Part shown: positions 17,736 to 31,350 of the stretch, in pieces
Position numbering within the stretch: the first letter of the stretch is position 1
How the letters are laid out: each line of letters begins with the position of its first letter
From: Lamellibrachia satsuma
Taxonomy: Eukaryota; Annelida; Polychaeta; Sabellida; Siboglinidae
Reading direction: 5' to 3'
Length of the DNA: 64,000 bases
Assembly (NCBI GenBank): GCA_033239005.1
Contig: BSQZ01000040.1
Span: 2,492,599 to 2,556,598, forward strand
Position numbers and translations under genes: made by a program
The notes under the pieces: model-generated
The model's input: the letters and a program-made list of their open reading frames with translations, nothing else
Told to the model about the DNA's origin: nothing
Database searches by the model: none

Positions 17736-18046
17736 TCATGCTACTGCTGTCAGTAGCTGCTGACACGTGCGCAGTTGTCCATGCATGCTGGATGCTCGTG
17801 AAGTGTTGACATAATCGTAGATAGGGTACGAACCAGAGGCCCTGACTGGAGACCCTGTCCCGGGACAGCTGGACCCGGTCACGTGGGGCGGGGGGTCGAC
17901 GAGTGTGGGACTTAAATCGACCAATGGCCGGGGAGACGGGGGGCGTTCGACCGTGTCTCCCTGACAATTGGGATTGGTGGTGGATAGGGAATCTTCCCGG
18001 TCCGAGTGATTTATCGTCAACATTGGGACCGACTCGTCTCCAGATC
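17736..18046 (-). CDS. Shaw: Shaw/Kv3 potassium channel, exon 3 (C-terminal tail)
   Basis: Proposed last coding exon of the channel whose exons 1 and 2 lie at 63045-63554 and 26602-27523. A good acceptor (TTGTTGTTTCGTAG) precedes position 18046. The exon starts with two bases that complete the codon left open by exon 2, in the only frame that stays open for 102 residues to a stop at 17736. The peptide begins SGDESVPMLTINHSDREDSL. It is Ser/Pro/Thr-rich and acidic, as expected for a cytoplasmic regulatory tail, and has YPIYDYVN near the end. It has no membrane segment. Joining gives 580 residues in total. Support is splice phase, acceptor quality, strand and composition. Cassette exons between exons 2 and 3 cannot be excluded. 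Confidence 0.7.
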
Positions 18047-20145
18047 CTACGAAACAACAATGAGAAGACAACATCAAACATCAACAACAACAACAACAAT
18101 AACACCAACAGGCTACGCTACAAAGAAACAGATCGTTAGCACACAAAGAGAGATACGTGACTGTGAAGATATAGATATACAGGTGCATATACAAGAATGC
18201 ATTTGCACATTCATAGATGTGCAAACTAGACAGAAACAAATGCGCAGTGTAACATTCCGTAGTTATTTTAGTGCGCAGGTGTGCAGAAGTCAGCAGGTGC
18301 AATGGAAACTAGTATTCATAGTGTTGGTTTTAAATTCGGATTCAGAAACGTGTTCTGCTGTAGCGACCTGTATATCCGCCTAAATCTTACACATCTTAAA
18401 TCGTGATTTCAGTTGCAGGAATTTCGATAGATTTGGTTTTGCCTCAATCACAAAAAGTGGGGCGTCCTTTTGTTGGTGCTGATTAACTGGACGAATGTGG
18501 TCTATTTCTAATCCAGTTAAATTTAATAATCAAGTGTTATGGATTGGTGCGTTAGGCAAAACGTCTAAATGTAAGCGTTTTGTCATCTAGAAGAGAAACT
18601 ATCTTCCTCGATGTTTCCGTTTGCCTCCTGCAAACTCCGCTTATCCGAACTACACAACAGTTCAATGCTAACAGCGAAGTGTAGAATTGCCGTTACGCGC
18701 GTCTTAGTGACCATGACAGGACAAGTTTAGTTACACAAGCTTAGTGATACAATTCTTAAAAAATAAACAGTGCTATCAAAATACCCTTTTTATACAAACT
18801 TCCTAAGAATTTAACCTAATAGAAGGAGTTATACATAATTTGTTTTTCCATTTCAAATATCTATACGCCAATTATGTTAATAAAACGCTCAACTCTGAAT
18901 TGTGTACGAACTTATATAAACACTGCAATGACGCTGATACAGTGGGATCGTGTGGGATCATGCGGGATCATGCGGGATCAATCAGCACGCGTTTCACGGA
19001 ATTTCATAAATTTTAGATGTATAAAGCAACCCATCCACCTAAATGCCAGGTGTGAGTTGCTGTTAAACTGTTGACGGTGAAGCTGATCACTGGTTCATGC
19101 AGACGAACGTACCGTGCGTACAAGACTGTACGAAGTATGTATATCTAATTCAAAATATAGTGTATACAACAAGAGTAAATACATTCAGTGAGCAATACAG
19201 AACGATACAGACGACATGGTAAACGTATGTGGAATTGTTCGAACAAAGCAAAGCGACAGTGCTGCCACTCGTCGGTGAACGTTATCACAACGAGCGTTCG
19301 ATTCGTTCACACAGCTGTTTACGAACATACGTGCCTTAAATCAGTATGCAACACTTATCATTAAAACGAACAACTTAAGTATGTAATGAAACAGATATAA
19401 TGATAACCATTATTATTACATATGTTTTTTAGAATGATGTTAGAAATACTAGTTAATAGTCCAATTTCGTGCAGAATAATCTTTTCCCTTGTCAAATGCA
19501 ATACGATCCGTTCACACTAATAACAAAGGTGTGCAGTATACTGCATCTGTCATAAGGTACACAGCACGTTCCGTTTGTCTTATCGTACGCAGTATGTTCC
19601 GTTTACTCTGTCGCGTGCCGTGTGTTCAACTTAGCACGTGACGTTTCCCGTATTATTTTTCGAAGTGTGCACCACACGCTCAATCACTGCACAGTTATTG
19701 CCTGCAGTGGGTCATATCGATTTTTGCGTGAAATGTGAACTGTTGTCATTGCTGTATTTACAGTGCATTTCATCATCTCATGACATTTGAACTACATCAA
19801 TTCAGGTTCGGCATTAAACCCGCTAATTATTGAATAGTCATGCTCAGTCAGTTTACAAATATACAGGTACTAGTACACACACATGCAGGAGCAACTAATT
19901 GTTAGTAATTGTACGGTTGTACATATTACTGAACAAGCATCTTTTTCGCTAATAATAAATCGACATTCGGTATTTATTTATATATTTATTTATATCTATA
20001 TTTATATTTGAACAAATTAAACTTTCAGTGATGAATATATTTTAACACTTATGATTTCCATCCTAGTTATGTGAAATAAAAAGTGAGGTTAGAAATAGCG
20101 AAACAGATGCACGCTGCGCTCGTGAGAGAAAAGGAATAGAGAGGT

Positions 20146-20625
20146 GGAGAGATGGAGAGACGGGGGAGAGTGGGAGAGGGAGAGAGAGAGACGGCGGAGA
20201 GTGGGAGAGGGAGAGAGAGACGGGGGAGAGTGGGAGAGGGAGAGAGAGAGACGGCGGAGAGTGGGAGAGGGAGAGAGAGACGGGGGAGAGTGGGAGAGGG
20301 AGAGAGAGACGTGGGAGAGTGGGAGAGGGAGAGAGAGACGGGGGAGAGTGGGAGAGGGAGAGAGAGACGGGGGAGAGTGGGAGAGGGAGAGAGAGACGGG
20401 GGAGAGTGGGAGAGGGAGAGAGAGACGGGGGAGAGTGGGAGAGGGAGAGAGAGACGGTCTGAGATACAAATAGAGAGATTGGAAGAAGATGGCAGAGAGA
20501 GGGACAGATAGAGACAGAGAGACAGAGAGAGGGGGAGAGAGGGAGGGAGGGAGGGAGGGGGAGGGAGGGGGAGGGAGGGAGGGAGGGAGGGAGGGAAGGA
20601 GGGAGGGAGGAAGAGAGAGATGGAG
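20146..20625. repeat. 28-30 bp purine minisatellite plus (GGGA)n
   Basis: About eleven copies of a unit GACGGGGGAGAGTGGGAGAG followed by GGAGAGA, with two length classes, then GACA/GAGA and a GGGA tract from 20530. Confidence 0.95.
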
Positions 20626-22934
20626 ACAATGAAATACGTAGATAATGAGACAAAAAGGTAGATATATAAACTGAAACATAGTTATCTTATGAAACAGAAG
20701 CAGAACCGGTTCTACCCAAACAAGATTCTTACCTCAAATTACCAGTATCAAAAAAAAAAAACGCGACCGACGATTGCACCATTCTAAAAGAACTACTGAT
20801 GTAGCGATCCATTCCGTAAGAAAACAAGCATCTATGCAACCGCGGAATCACGCGACACCGCTACATAGCTACGTGGCTACATAGCTAACCCGACACCACC
20901 ATGCAGCATGCGCTCGCGCCGTGGGGCCTCGTTATTACGACCACCAGCCACCAGTGTAAACACACTGACTCGAGCACGTGGCGGTGGCCAATGGCCGGAG
21001 TGACATTGAAGCCAGCACGCGTATGTGACAAGCGGTAACCGCATGCGAGAATCAACGGCGATATACCATACCTGTGTGTTCTACCAGTGGCGAGAAACCA
21101 GCTACAAACACAAAGACATGGAGGCTGCAACGAGACTCAAGCGACGGCGGTATATCGATTGACCCAGGATGAACCCAACAGCGGGAGCAGAGGTACCGGT
21201 TTGCTGACATGTTGGCTCCAAAACAAAACGTGCCGCGAGTGGAAATGATACGTTACCAATATCGTGTCACGTTCGCAAACATACGTTGATTCACGGGAGC
21301 TCGGTGTGGAAACGTGACAGCGTACCGGGAACTACCGCAACGTAAAACGTGACAGCCTACAGTCTTGCACGTATGCATGAAAAAAAACGCGATACAGTGC
21401 CGAGCACGTCTGCACAATGACAACGTGACATACATCCAGGCACCTCTGCTCCCGTTAGCACACAAAGGGACTATGTGGATAAGCAAGTAGAGGCGTACGA
21501 CAGTGGTAAGCGTCAAGCAGAAACAACACGAAACGGTAACACAACAGTTTTACAATAACAATTATTCAAACCGTATAATTGTTCCTATATGGAGTAGAGC
21601 TATCTTTTCAATTGCTGACACTTTTAATTCATTTACGATGAGGTTTTCCAACGATGTTGCTATCGTAGACATTTTCATTCCTTAAGTTATCCTGACTAAG
21701 CTTCTTTTGTATATACATTGTGTTTTATAACCTACGACATTGTCCGTGCGTTTGCTTATACAATACGCATGTTCGCAACTACACACCAATGCGCTACGTA
21801 CAACACTGTGCTAACCGCAGGTCTGGTACATATAATAAACACACGCGCCTCCACAAACACTCGCTCGTGAGCCTCTAAAATGGGACACTTTAAAACGGTG
21901 ATTCGGACGTTACACAGAAGAGGCGCCACGGGTTATAATATATTTGAACGTGAACTCTGCCCGTCTTTGGGGCTCTCCCACCCCGGGGCTTGGCCACACA
22001 CGTCCTCACAGTCACGCGCCAGTCTCGCAAACTCTTCGACTACGGGCAAACAGAAAAACGGCCGGCACACTTACTACGGAAAGGCATCATTTCCTGGATG
22101 GCGCCAGCTTGGGCTTAAAAGAGAAGAGAAAACACTTAGAACCTGGCGATCCTGCCCGCGGCGAAGCTACGCTCTAGCTACGCACATTATAGAATCGCGA
22201 TGCTACGTAGCGTAGCGCGAGAGTGTCTAGAAAGTATGTGCATCACATTTGCTGGCAATGATTGTTCGCATTACAGTTGTATCTTCTTTTGTGGCATTTT
22301 GATTCCATAGCATTTAAAACTTACAAATGTACATGTCAGACAGCAGTTGGAAATCAGAAGTGAAGAACCATTGATATTAAGAGCCAAATCAAGGGTTGTG
22401 TCTAAAATATAATTTATAGTTATGATAATGATAATGGTGGTCTTTATTGATAATATTTTTGTCATTTTGACAAAGTTGTCGTAATGATATATAGTGATAT
22501 TTTGTATTAAAAAAAAAGATACCGTAATTAACAACTAGTAATTCCATAATGATAATAATGGTACTAGTAATGATGACAAAGTTATGAAACATATTCATTA
22601 GTGATTCCAACCATGCATGGAATAGCTGTCAACGAGGCAGTTCACCCGACCGAATGTGAGAGCAGGTTCTATGAAATGTGCGTATTTACAGCGATAGCTA
22701 GGCCCAGTTCACAAGGGATGTCACACACATTAACACGATACAACGGCGAACGAGGTGCTCCTAGACATAGTGCTATAAACTCGAGTTCTCGCACCGCGCA
22801 CTGCTAAACAGTTAGGCCCCGGTTACACAGAGAAAGTTGGTTACACAGAGAAAGTTGGTCCGAATTAGCTGTGCATTTCAAGTAAATGTGATGGTTAATT
22901 ATGACTTAGTCAATCCTTAAAAAATAATATAATA

Positions 22935-23046
<112 letters not shown>

Positions 23047-24977
23047 CATGACTCTCATGGCACATGTGACTCTGATGAGTCATTTCATTTAGTATTTAGT
23101 CGTATAAATAATATTTGGCTTAACGAATCCGGACAAAATACCGACCAAATGAGCGTAAATAGCTGTGAAATGATTTGTTATAAATTATGTATAATAGGTA
23201 TTCAGTTAGTGAATATGTAGCAATGACCACAATTGTATTTTTTTCAGTCTAGGCACGATATGTCGAGAAGGAAAACACCAGCGACCTAAGTAAAATATGT
23301 ATCATGATCTAAAATGTGATTGCGCTTGTATTACTCTGTTATACGTTTGTATTACTCTGTTATACGTTTGTTTTGTGTGGGCCTTAAGTTATATACGCAC
23401 ACGGAATGTTATATATCTTAAAGTCTGGTATATCAACATGCATGATTACGAGCTACCCATGTCACTTAATGGGCTATGTGACGGCAGGGTAGCCATGCAC
23501 CAGAAAAGTCAACGATACATGCGCATGACAATGGCATGTGTGCGAATAGATAATGCAACATAAGAAATACAAATATTCACATTCCTGCAAGAATAGTCAT
23601 TCAGATGCTGCATACGTTAAGTGTAGACCGGTTATGTGTGTGCTTGAATAGTGCATGTGACAGTAACGTATTAGGAATCATGAAGAATATTACATTCGCG
23701 TGAACAGGTCAGATGCAAGTACTTAGTACTACGCAACTATAGAGCACAAATGCAAGTACCACAAAGTACAAAATACTACGCAAACGGGACCCAGGGTGGA
23801 TTCTACTGTCGAGATAATGAAATAGATAATGTCGAGATAATGTCGTCCAAGTATAATCGAACGCCTTGCGTCAACAACTTGCATGCAGATCAGCAGAACT
23901 GTTCCTGAAATTTGATGAGAGATCACGACTGTCATTTCTTCGTGCGACAAAACTCCCATCACTTGGGTTAAGGACGAGCTCCTTCGCCGGTCGACAGTGG
24001 GCTCCTTCGGGACGTGTTGCTTGACAAAACAGTTAGCTTGAAGCACAGACGTCTATATATGGTTTAAAGAAAAGCGCTACAACGCAAAAAAAAACGCCTC
24101 ATAAGCAAATGGAAAAGGACATTCTGACGCATAAGTCAAGCCGTTTAGTGAGATCGTCAACTGGAGTTCGAGTAACGTGGTATTTATCGCGTTCACGAAG
24201 TCAGCCTCGTTTTCGAACTCAAGTATAACCGTGGACGCGGATTCCTTTGAACTGGGGGATGACATAATTGCAGGCATTCAAACAAAAAATTTAATGAAAC
24301 GAAAATTGGGGATCCAACGATGAGCTGGCTTCTTGACAGTATTGATATGCGACACTGCTCATGCGCACGGGCGTATGTGGACGTTGTGCGCGTGCTACGT
24401 CACACCATGTGATCCTATCAAACATAGGTACATGCAACGCGCGTCTTTATTCGAATGTTTCGTGCATGATATAGTAAGCACGCCCGTGAATCAACTCCCA
24501 GGAAACCACCAAATGAATAACGGGGCTACACACGAAAGTGTCGCTTGCAGAAATGCTTAAGTTCTCGAAGGAACAACGCAAGAAAGTATAATGCTAAAAA
24601 TCAGGTCCCGGATGTAACGCAGCGGGCCGATGCAATGCATGACGGCTACAAAATATTTAACAAGGAGTGTAAATCAAAAGGTCCTCCGACAACCCGGAGG
24701 GATAGAAGTGAGAACTATGAAAATATCAATGAATATAAGACGGCTTTATCGTGCAGCCGCTGATACTGTCCGTCCGAGTAAGTCGTATTTAAGAGAGGTA
24801 TACAAAACCAAATTCGGCCGAGACGCCGCAAGATACCTGCTGCCAATGAAAAATTCTGCCAATGCTGCGCCTGCAACACTGCAACAGAACATGTCAATGA
24901 AAGTGTGTGTGTATATATATATATGTATAGGCCTATGTATATAATTTTGTATATTGGATGAAACAATGTTTGTAAAA

Positions 24978-25032
24978 CCACGCACGCACGCATGCACGCA
25001 CGCATGCACGCACGCACGCACGCACGCACACG

Positions 25033-25124
<92 letters not shown>

Positions 25125-25145
25125 AACACGCACACACACACACAT
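24978..25145. repeat. (CACG)n/(CA)n compound microsatellite
   Basis: ACGC/ATGC tetramers followed by CA repeats with two CCAACACG interruptions 48 bp apart, suggesting an internal duplication. Confidence 0.95.
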
Positions 25146-26040
25146 ACCATAGTATATGTGTGCGTATGTGTGATCGCTTCACCTAGCTAACGCGGCCGTT
25201 GTTAGCCGTCACGTTTGAGAGTATCACACCATCGTAGGCTACGCCATCATGCCGTAGTTCGTGAACGGGAATGACATAACATTTTACACCTGCACACGTC
25301 TTTGTTTGGCAGCGTGCAGGTGTTCGTAGCCATGCTGCAGCACAATTAGTGGAATTTCCAAGAAATGCCAACTATCGTGAACGCCACCGATGCAACACTC
25401 GATAACTGTTATTAACGATATTCTAATGTGTGAGCAATAAAATGTCAAATGACGTCACAAACCTGTCCGGAGCATCGTTTGTATTGCACAACTGTGTGGC
25501 GTTGAGAATAGTTAAAGGGCGTAATCAAAACTGCTAGCCGCACACAGGACAAACCGACTGTTTGGTCTTTACTTAATTTTGATAGCATCATTGGGTAAGA
25601 ATACGTTGGTGAAAGTCGTCGCGTTAATAATACAAACTATTTAAATTGTACTACATACAATAAATGTAGATGTGCGGAAGGGAGAAGGGGTTTGTTGAGA
25701 AAAGGGGGGAGTGAGAAAGTGGGGAAGTGGGGAAGTGTGGAAGTGTGGTCTCGCAGGAAAGTGGCAGACCAGAGAAGACATCGTTTTGGATTTACAGGAA
25801 AATCAACAGACGTGTGCGCTGGATAGAGGAGATTCCCTGGGTCAGGACAATAACACTCATTAATTGAGACTTTGGGGTACCGACGCAGCCACGTTTCTTC
25901 TGCTCACCATGCCATCTGGCGAACAGAAGAAGAGCTAACTCCCAAAATTCAGTTCTTGAAGAAAACAACCGAAACTAGTCGAAATATCCAAAATGAGTTA
26001 AGTTCATAGTTGAGTCGAGAAGAAAATTGTGGTGATAGTA

Positions 26041-26100
26041 CACGCACACGCACACGCACACGCACACGCACACACACGAACACACACACACACACACACG
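26041..26100. repeat. (CACACG)n and (CA)n
   Basis: Hexamer and dinucleotide repeats. Confidence 0.93.
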
Positions 26101-26206
26101 TGAACCTACAACATGGACAATGTATGCACTGAAAACGCGCAAGTATCTGTAATACAACCATCTTAACTTTTCAACATCGGACAAATACATTCACCGACGT
26201 CGCCAA

Positions 26207-26572
26207 GCCCGCCCGCCCGCCCGCCCGCCCGCCCGCCCGCCCGCCCGCCCGCCCGCCCGCCCGCCCGCCCGCCCGCCCGCCCGCCCGCCCGCCGCCCGCC
26301 CGCCCGCCCGCCCGCCCGCCCGCCCGCCCCGCCCGCCCCGCCCGCCCGCCCGCCCGCCCGCCCGCCCGCCCGCCCGCCCGCCCGCCCGCCCGCCCGCCCG
26401 CCCGCCCGCCCGCCCGCCCGCCCGCCCGCCCGCCCGCCCGCCCGCCCGCCCGCCCGCCCGCCCGCCCGCCCGCCCGCCCGCCCGCCCGCCCGCCCGCCCG
26501 CCCGCCCGCCCGCCCGCCCGCCCGCCCGCCCGCCCGCCCGCCCGCCCGCCCGCCCGCCCGCCCGCCCGCCCG
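26207..26572. repeat. (CCCG)n tetranucleotide tract, 366 bp, in Shaw intron 2
   Basis: About ninety copies of CCCG on the plus strand, hence (GGGC)n on the transcribed-RNA-sense strand of the channel gene. Only three interruptions are visible, near 26290 (one C lost) and at 26325-26342 (two units with an extra C). It begins 28 bp downstream of the exon 2 donor. The exon 2 frame runs unbroken through the donor and the tract to a stop at 26171, so an intron-retaining transcript would encode an Arg-Ala-Gly-Gly repeat. Four consecutive GGG tracts meet the usual G-quadruplex pattern. Confidence 0.98.
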
Positions 26573-26601
26573 TTCCCGGGCCGCGACAGTGTTGTACTCA
26601 C

Positions 26602-27523
26602 CCAGTCTGTTCAGATTGATTTTGCTGTCCGTGGGATGGTTGTGTTTTATAGCGTTCATGCGCCGGTTTTGCTGCGGGTTCTGCCCCACCATGCCGTGCC
26701 TCGTCGTCGGCGCCTTCGGCCGGACGGCCTCGACGGGAAGCACTCGGCGTCGCTTCTTCGGCAGCTTCGCCCGAGCCTGCGTGTGTGAGTAGAAGAGCGC
26801 AAAGTTACTGACGATGACGGGCACGGGCAGTGCTATGGTTAGTACGCCGGCGAGCGCACAGAGGGCGCCGACGAACATACCGACGTACGTCTTTGGCGCC
26901 ATGTCGCCGTACCCGACTGTTGTCATGGTTACGATCGCCCACCACAGCCCGACTGGTATCGACGTGAAGTCGTTTTTCGGGTTATACTGTATCCGCTCGG
27001 CGTAGTAGATGAGCGACGCAAAAACGACGATGCCGAGGATGAGGAAGAAGATGAGGAGGCTGAGTTCGTGCGCGCTCGCCTTGAACGTGTGGATGAGGAT
27101 CTTCAGGCCGCCCGAGTGGCGCGTTAGCTTGAAGAGGCGCATGATGCGGATGATGCTGAAGAACTCGAGGATGTCGTTCTCCTTCTGCAGTCGCGTCAGC
27201 AGGAAGTCGAGGTAGAACGACAGGGTCGCGACGACGTCGATGACGTTGACGGGCGCGCGGATGAAGTCGAGCTTGTTCGGAGCCACGATGAAGCGTATGA
27301 TGATCTCGAACGTGAACCACGCGTTGCACGTGCACTCGACGTAGAAGAACGCGTCGTGCGGCTCCGTGCGCTTCTTGATCAGTGTCCAGAAGACGGTGTT
27401 GTTGGCGTCACCGCGCGACATCGTCATGTTCTGGATGATGGGCACGCGCATGTTCGGGTGCGTCTTGAGGCAGAACGACAGGATCGACACGACGATGAAG
27501 AAGACGGAAGTCGTCGCCATCAC
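26602..27523 (-). CDS. Shaw: Shaw/Kv3 potassium channel, exon 2 (S1-S6 and pore)
   Basis: Core exon of a plasma-membrane delayed-rectifier K+ channel subunit, 307 codons plus one base. Numbered in the joined protein, S1 is about 173-190. An extracellular loop carries two N-glycosylation sequons (N202, N211). S2 holds the acidic residues of [13 protein letters not shown], and S3 is about 262-280. The S4 sensor [16 protein letters not shown] is about 296-311. The selectivity filter TVGYGD is 372-377. The S6 PVP hinge is 403-405, followed by the basic [10 protein letters not shown] stretch. The acceptor is TCGTGTTGCAG before 27523, phase 0, matching exon 1. The donor is G|GTGAGTAC after 26602, phase 1. 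All key gating and pore residues are intact, so the gene looks functional. Confidence 0.95.
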
Positions 27524-28420
27524 CTGCAACACGACACGCTTCGGTAAACACACGCTACGCGACACGCTCCTGTGAACACACGCTACCGGACACGCTCCGA
27601 TGAGCACGAGCAAACTGCACGACACCCTCGTGTTAGCACAATCTACATACGTGACACGCTCCGGTGAGCACAAAGACACGCTCCACTGAACGCCTGACAA
27701 TAGTTTCATCATTAGCCATTTCATAGCAAAACTATCCAACAATAGCAACATAATTGATACGTTTATAATTGCTGCAAGTCTAACAGTTGTCATAACAACA
27801 GTTGTCATAACAACAACAAAATCAACAGCAACAGCTATAACAACGAATATAGTAACATCACCATAAATGTTACTAACGATGAAACTAAAAACTTGTCATA
27901 TAACAGTGCTAATATAAATGGCTGCATAAAAGAAACAATCATTAGTGTCACGATTAAGTAAAGTAACAACAGAAAAGATACTTCTAATTTTGCAACAGCT
28001 GGCATTACTACTTACTACTACTTATTAAAGCACTACTACTTTATTTTTAGTAACAAATCATAAACATATTTCGTGGAATAATTAGGTGTACAGTTTCGCA
28101 TTGTACGGTTTCGATCCGTCCACGCTGCCTCAATGCACGCAGCTATACAAATTAGTACAGCACTAGAGCTATGTGAACGAACACTATCGCGTAGTAACTG
28201 CAAAGCGGTTGAGTGGTTCCCGGATATGTTGAATTGCTGTAGTGATGACCGGACCGGTCATATAAACCGGCATCAACCAGTGAGATGCATACACAATAAC
28301 ACAACAATAAAGACTATGCACGAATATTGTTGTACGTAAAATCACCCGCTGCGAAGCTGCGGTGCTTTGTGTACAGTTTTACCAATTCTCTTACGAAGTC
28401 ATACACACAGTTGAGTCTGT

Positions 28421-28703
28421 GCTATTGTAGGCTGTGAAGCCTGGACAATGACGTCTAAATTAGAACAGCATTTAGACGGTTGCTACACCAGTAAGCTGAT
28501 GATGGCATTAACGATGCAGCCAGCACGACGCACACAGCGAGCCGTATGGGGAGATTCCAAAACTATCAGATAAGATCAGCGAGCGAAAAATGTTTTTCTT
28601 AAGCAACTATTCCAAGAGTGACAATGAACCAGTGTCCCGCCTGGTGCACTGGTTGCTAACACTTGGATGGAGGAGACCAGTGAACCGCGTACAGACATGA
28701 TTA
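28421..28703 (+). mobile_element. LINE C-terminal fragment
   Basis: The plus strand reads GCEAWTMTSKLEQHLDGCYT then, after stops, EPVSRLVHWLLTLGWRRP. These are the LDGCYTRML and EPVS-LVHW blocks found at the C-terminus of LINE reverse transcriptases, in the right order and spacing. At least two in-frame stops show it is dead. Confidence 0.8.
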
Positions 28704-28707
28704 GTGT

Positions 28708-29215
28708 TTAAGCGCCGAACGCCGACGCGAACGTTCTACGTTTTACGTCACAGCTGTTTGCGGTCCAATCTGAGGTAAACGCTTGATCTGGCGTTCGACC
28801 CGAAGTTCGTACGCGAAAATTAATAATCTGCGTAAGCACAAACGTGCCCTTATTTCGTACGTAAACACTTATACTAATTGAAAAGTAACTATACAGTGTC
28901 ATAGTTCAACCTTGTAGAACACACACGTATACAGAAAGTTGAGTTTGAAATACATATCAACAAGTTAGACGTATTTCTAAACAATTTAAACTAAATGTTA
29001 AACTCAATCAATCATAGATGTCATACATGGCTATACCTACCAATTTCCCACTGTAGCGGATTTTTATCTAATGTATATTCCGATATGACTGTAGTCGTAT
29101 AAGCGCTAACTGTGCGTTTTGTTAATGTTGCTTTGCTCAGACATCGACGCGGGATTTGCAGTAAACACCGATGTTGGAGACGACGCCTGATCTGGCGTTC
29201 GCGTTCGGCGCTTAC
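28708..29215. mobile_element. Candidate inverted-repeat element, about 508 bp
   Basis: TAAGCGCCGAACGC at 28710 is inverted as GCGTTCGGCGCTTA at 29199-29213, and both arms contain a further GCGAACG. A TGATCTGGCGTTCG motif occurs twice, near 28784 and 29178, in the same orientation. The layout fits a MITE with roughly 22-bp imperfect terminal repeats. No target-site duplication is clear. Confidence 0.5.
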
Positions 29216-30263
29216 ATGTGGTTGCCAATCGTGTCTATGGACACCATGAAACACAGGCTTGGAAAAAGAGGATATTAAGATCGCAATGCAAGATCGAAAT
29301 ATATGGAGAGTCATCGTGATTCGAGGAACTCACACGACATAAGCAAATTACCCACTCACAACGAGGCTGATTTAAAACGAAGGAAGAAACTTTCTCATTA
29401 TAAATATATATATATATATATTCATCATGCACGTGCGAGAACGGAGCATATCACAATTAGCCGTCTGAGCGATGATACATCACGAATGTCGTTTCCGTCT
29501 CCTTGTGTTCGTATTAAAACGTGCATACATCCCGCATTGTCGCCCACGACACGACGATGGCGTCGCTTCATCTCGACAGCAAATCACATTTGACGCGCAC
29601 AGTTCGAGTAATTGACGTTAACAAGACGGCGCCCACGAATTGCTTCAACCGCAACGATTCGAACTCGTTATAATCGAAATGACGCCGACGGGACAGGTGA
29701 CGTAAACGTTAACGGATCCTACTGGGAATTAGCTTTATTTTGCGTCTACGATTGTTCCAGATGTCTGCGATAAACGATTGCTGTCAGCTATGCGAGTCGA
29801 GTGGCGACGGGTCCTCATTAAGCAAATGTTCACGTCAACGGTTTCATTCGGAGCGTCCTCCTTGACACCTTGTCGCGTTTTTCACGAGAACGTGCGCAGC
29901 TAGATGCCACAAGGATGCTAATGAACCGCATGCTGGATTTGTCAGCTGAGTGCAAGGATAGCGAGGCGGCGGTCGGCGCGACATTGTATCTTCCGTTGAC
30001 CTCTTATGCTTTAGATAGAAACAGGCCCGTTTCACGGAGCCCAAGGAGCTCTCTGAACCCACATTCGTCTCTCAAGTTAGGTCATTCGGGTTAACAATGT
30101 CATATCGGTCGTGCAAACACCCATGCGAGGCGGATTAACAATGTCCTGTGGGTCGTGTAAACACCCATGTGAGACGGTGACAATATCGTGTGAATGGGTA
30201 AACCTAAACACACATAATTTTGTTGCGCATCGTCACGCGATGCGGTGTCGCCGAACAATGTTA
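29216..30263. other. Unassigned DNA
   Basis: No gene recognised. A 42-bp direct repeat pair containing TTAACAATGTC and AAACACCCATG lies at about 30092-30170. Confidence 0.45.
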
Positions 30264-30424
30264 ATAGTGATTAGTTGTCCCACTGGCTGGACGACACAGT
30301 GTCGCCCAGCCAGCTGCATGCATCATTTCATGAAAGTATCACAAAAACGATGCGTCCAGTTGGTTGGACAACAATGTGTCGCCCGATCAATCGGACAACT
30401 AATCGTACGTGTGAACGGCCCTTT
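30264..30424. mobile_element. Palindromic MITE copy 1 (hAT-like ends)
   Basis: GTGATTAGTTGTCC near 30267 is inverted as GGACAACTAATCG near 30392-30405, and GTGTCGCCC blocks lie between. The right end reads GTGTGAACGGCCCTTTAG. The inner sequences match the element at 35146-35268, partly in inverted order. The left boundary is uncertain. Confidence 0.6.
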
Positions 30425-31350
30425 AGTGCTGCTGTCGGCCATTGCCCAGGTGGACAAACCAAGGCATGCGACAGAGCTCGGATGCCCATGTTCTTGCCCG
30501 CCGTTTTCTCGGCAGCACACTAGTCGCAACGTGCCATCCTCGCACCGTCGCTAATTACGTCGGCACGTAACGTATACCGCTGAACCTCCCCGCAGTAACG
30601 CGCTCGCTAATAGTCGGGCAAGTGCTATTTGAACTGGTCTATCGTATCCGAGTTGCAATAAAAACTGAATGTGTGGACGAATCACTACTGTTTTCCATTG
30701 GCGACAATGTTAACGGCTTTTTCCTTATGCTGTTCGCAAATGTATACGTTAAGTATTGTAAAAATCAACTATGTTTACACGTATTTTTTCATCAATCTGC
30801 TGGACAACGTTCGTCAACTCAAGTAATGCTTTTCTCCAGAAAATCAACACATAAGATGGACACAACCAAATGGCGTCCGTCATGTTTTCAATCGCAAGGG
30901 CACGTGCATGGTTATGTTGTCAGCCAATCACTAGACATGTAAATCTGGACGCACCATAAATTTTGTAGTCAAATATGGCCACATCCCGGTTCAAGGGGGA
31001 ACGTTTCAACACCACTGGCAGTGTATTAATATGACATGAACTGTGAATTACACAATGCCCTGACCCATGTCCCCGGAGGCAGCGTTATGGGATTAACGAC
31101 GGAGTAGCGAGTTTATTGGTCCGACAAAACGAGTCACCGCCAGAAGAAGAGACCGGCTTTAAACGACTGCGCTAGACTAGCCGCGAGTTAACAGCGAGGT
31201 GAGAGTGAAACACGCGCCAACTGACAGCATAATGTGTGGAGCGATGAGGCAAGACGTGACAAACTGATACTATGGTTAAGGAAATAGTCCATATTTAATT
31301 GCCCCTGCAATCCATTGGACACACTTCTTGCAGTTGCCGTCACTGACGAT
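30425..31350. other. Unassigned DNA
   Basis: No gene or element recognised. Confidence 0.45.

Noticed and set aside
26171..26601. Arg-Ala-Gly-Gly repeat as part of the normal channel protein
   Set aside because: A consensus donor (G|GTGAGT) ends the exon before it and a phase-matched tail exon exists. It is treated as intron, with retention only as a possibility.
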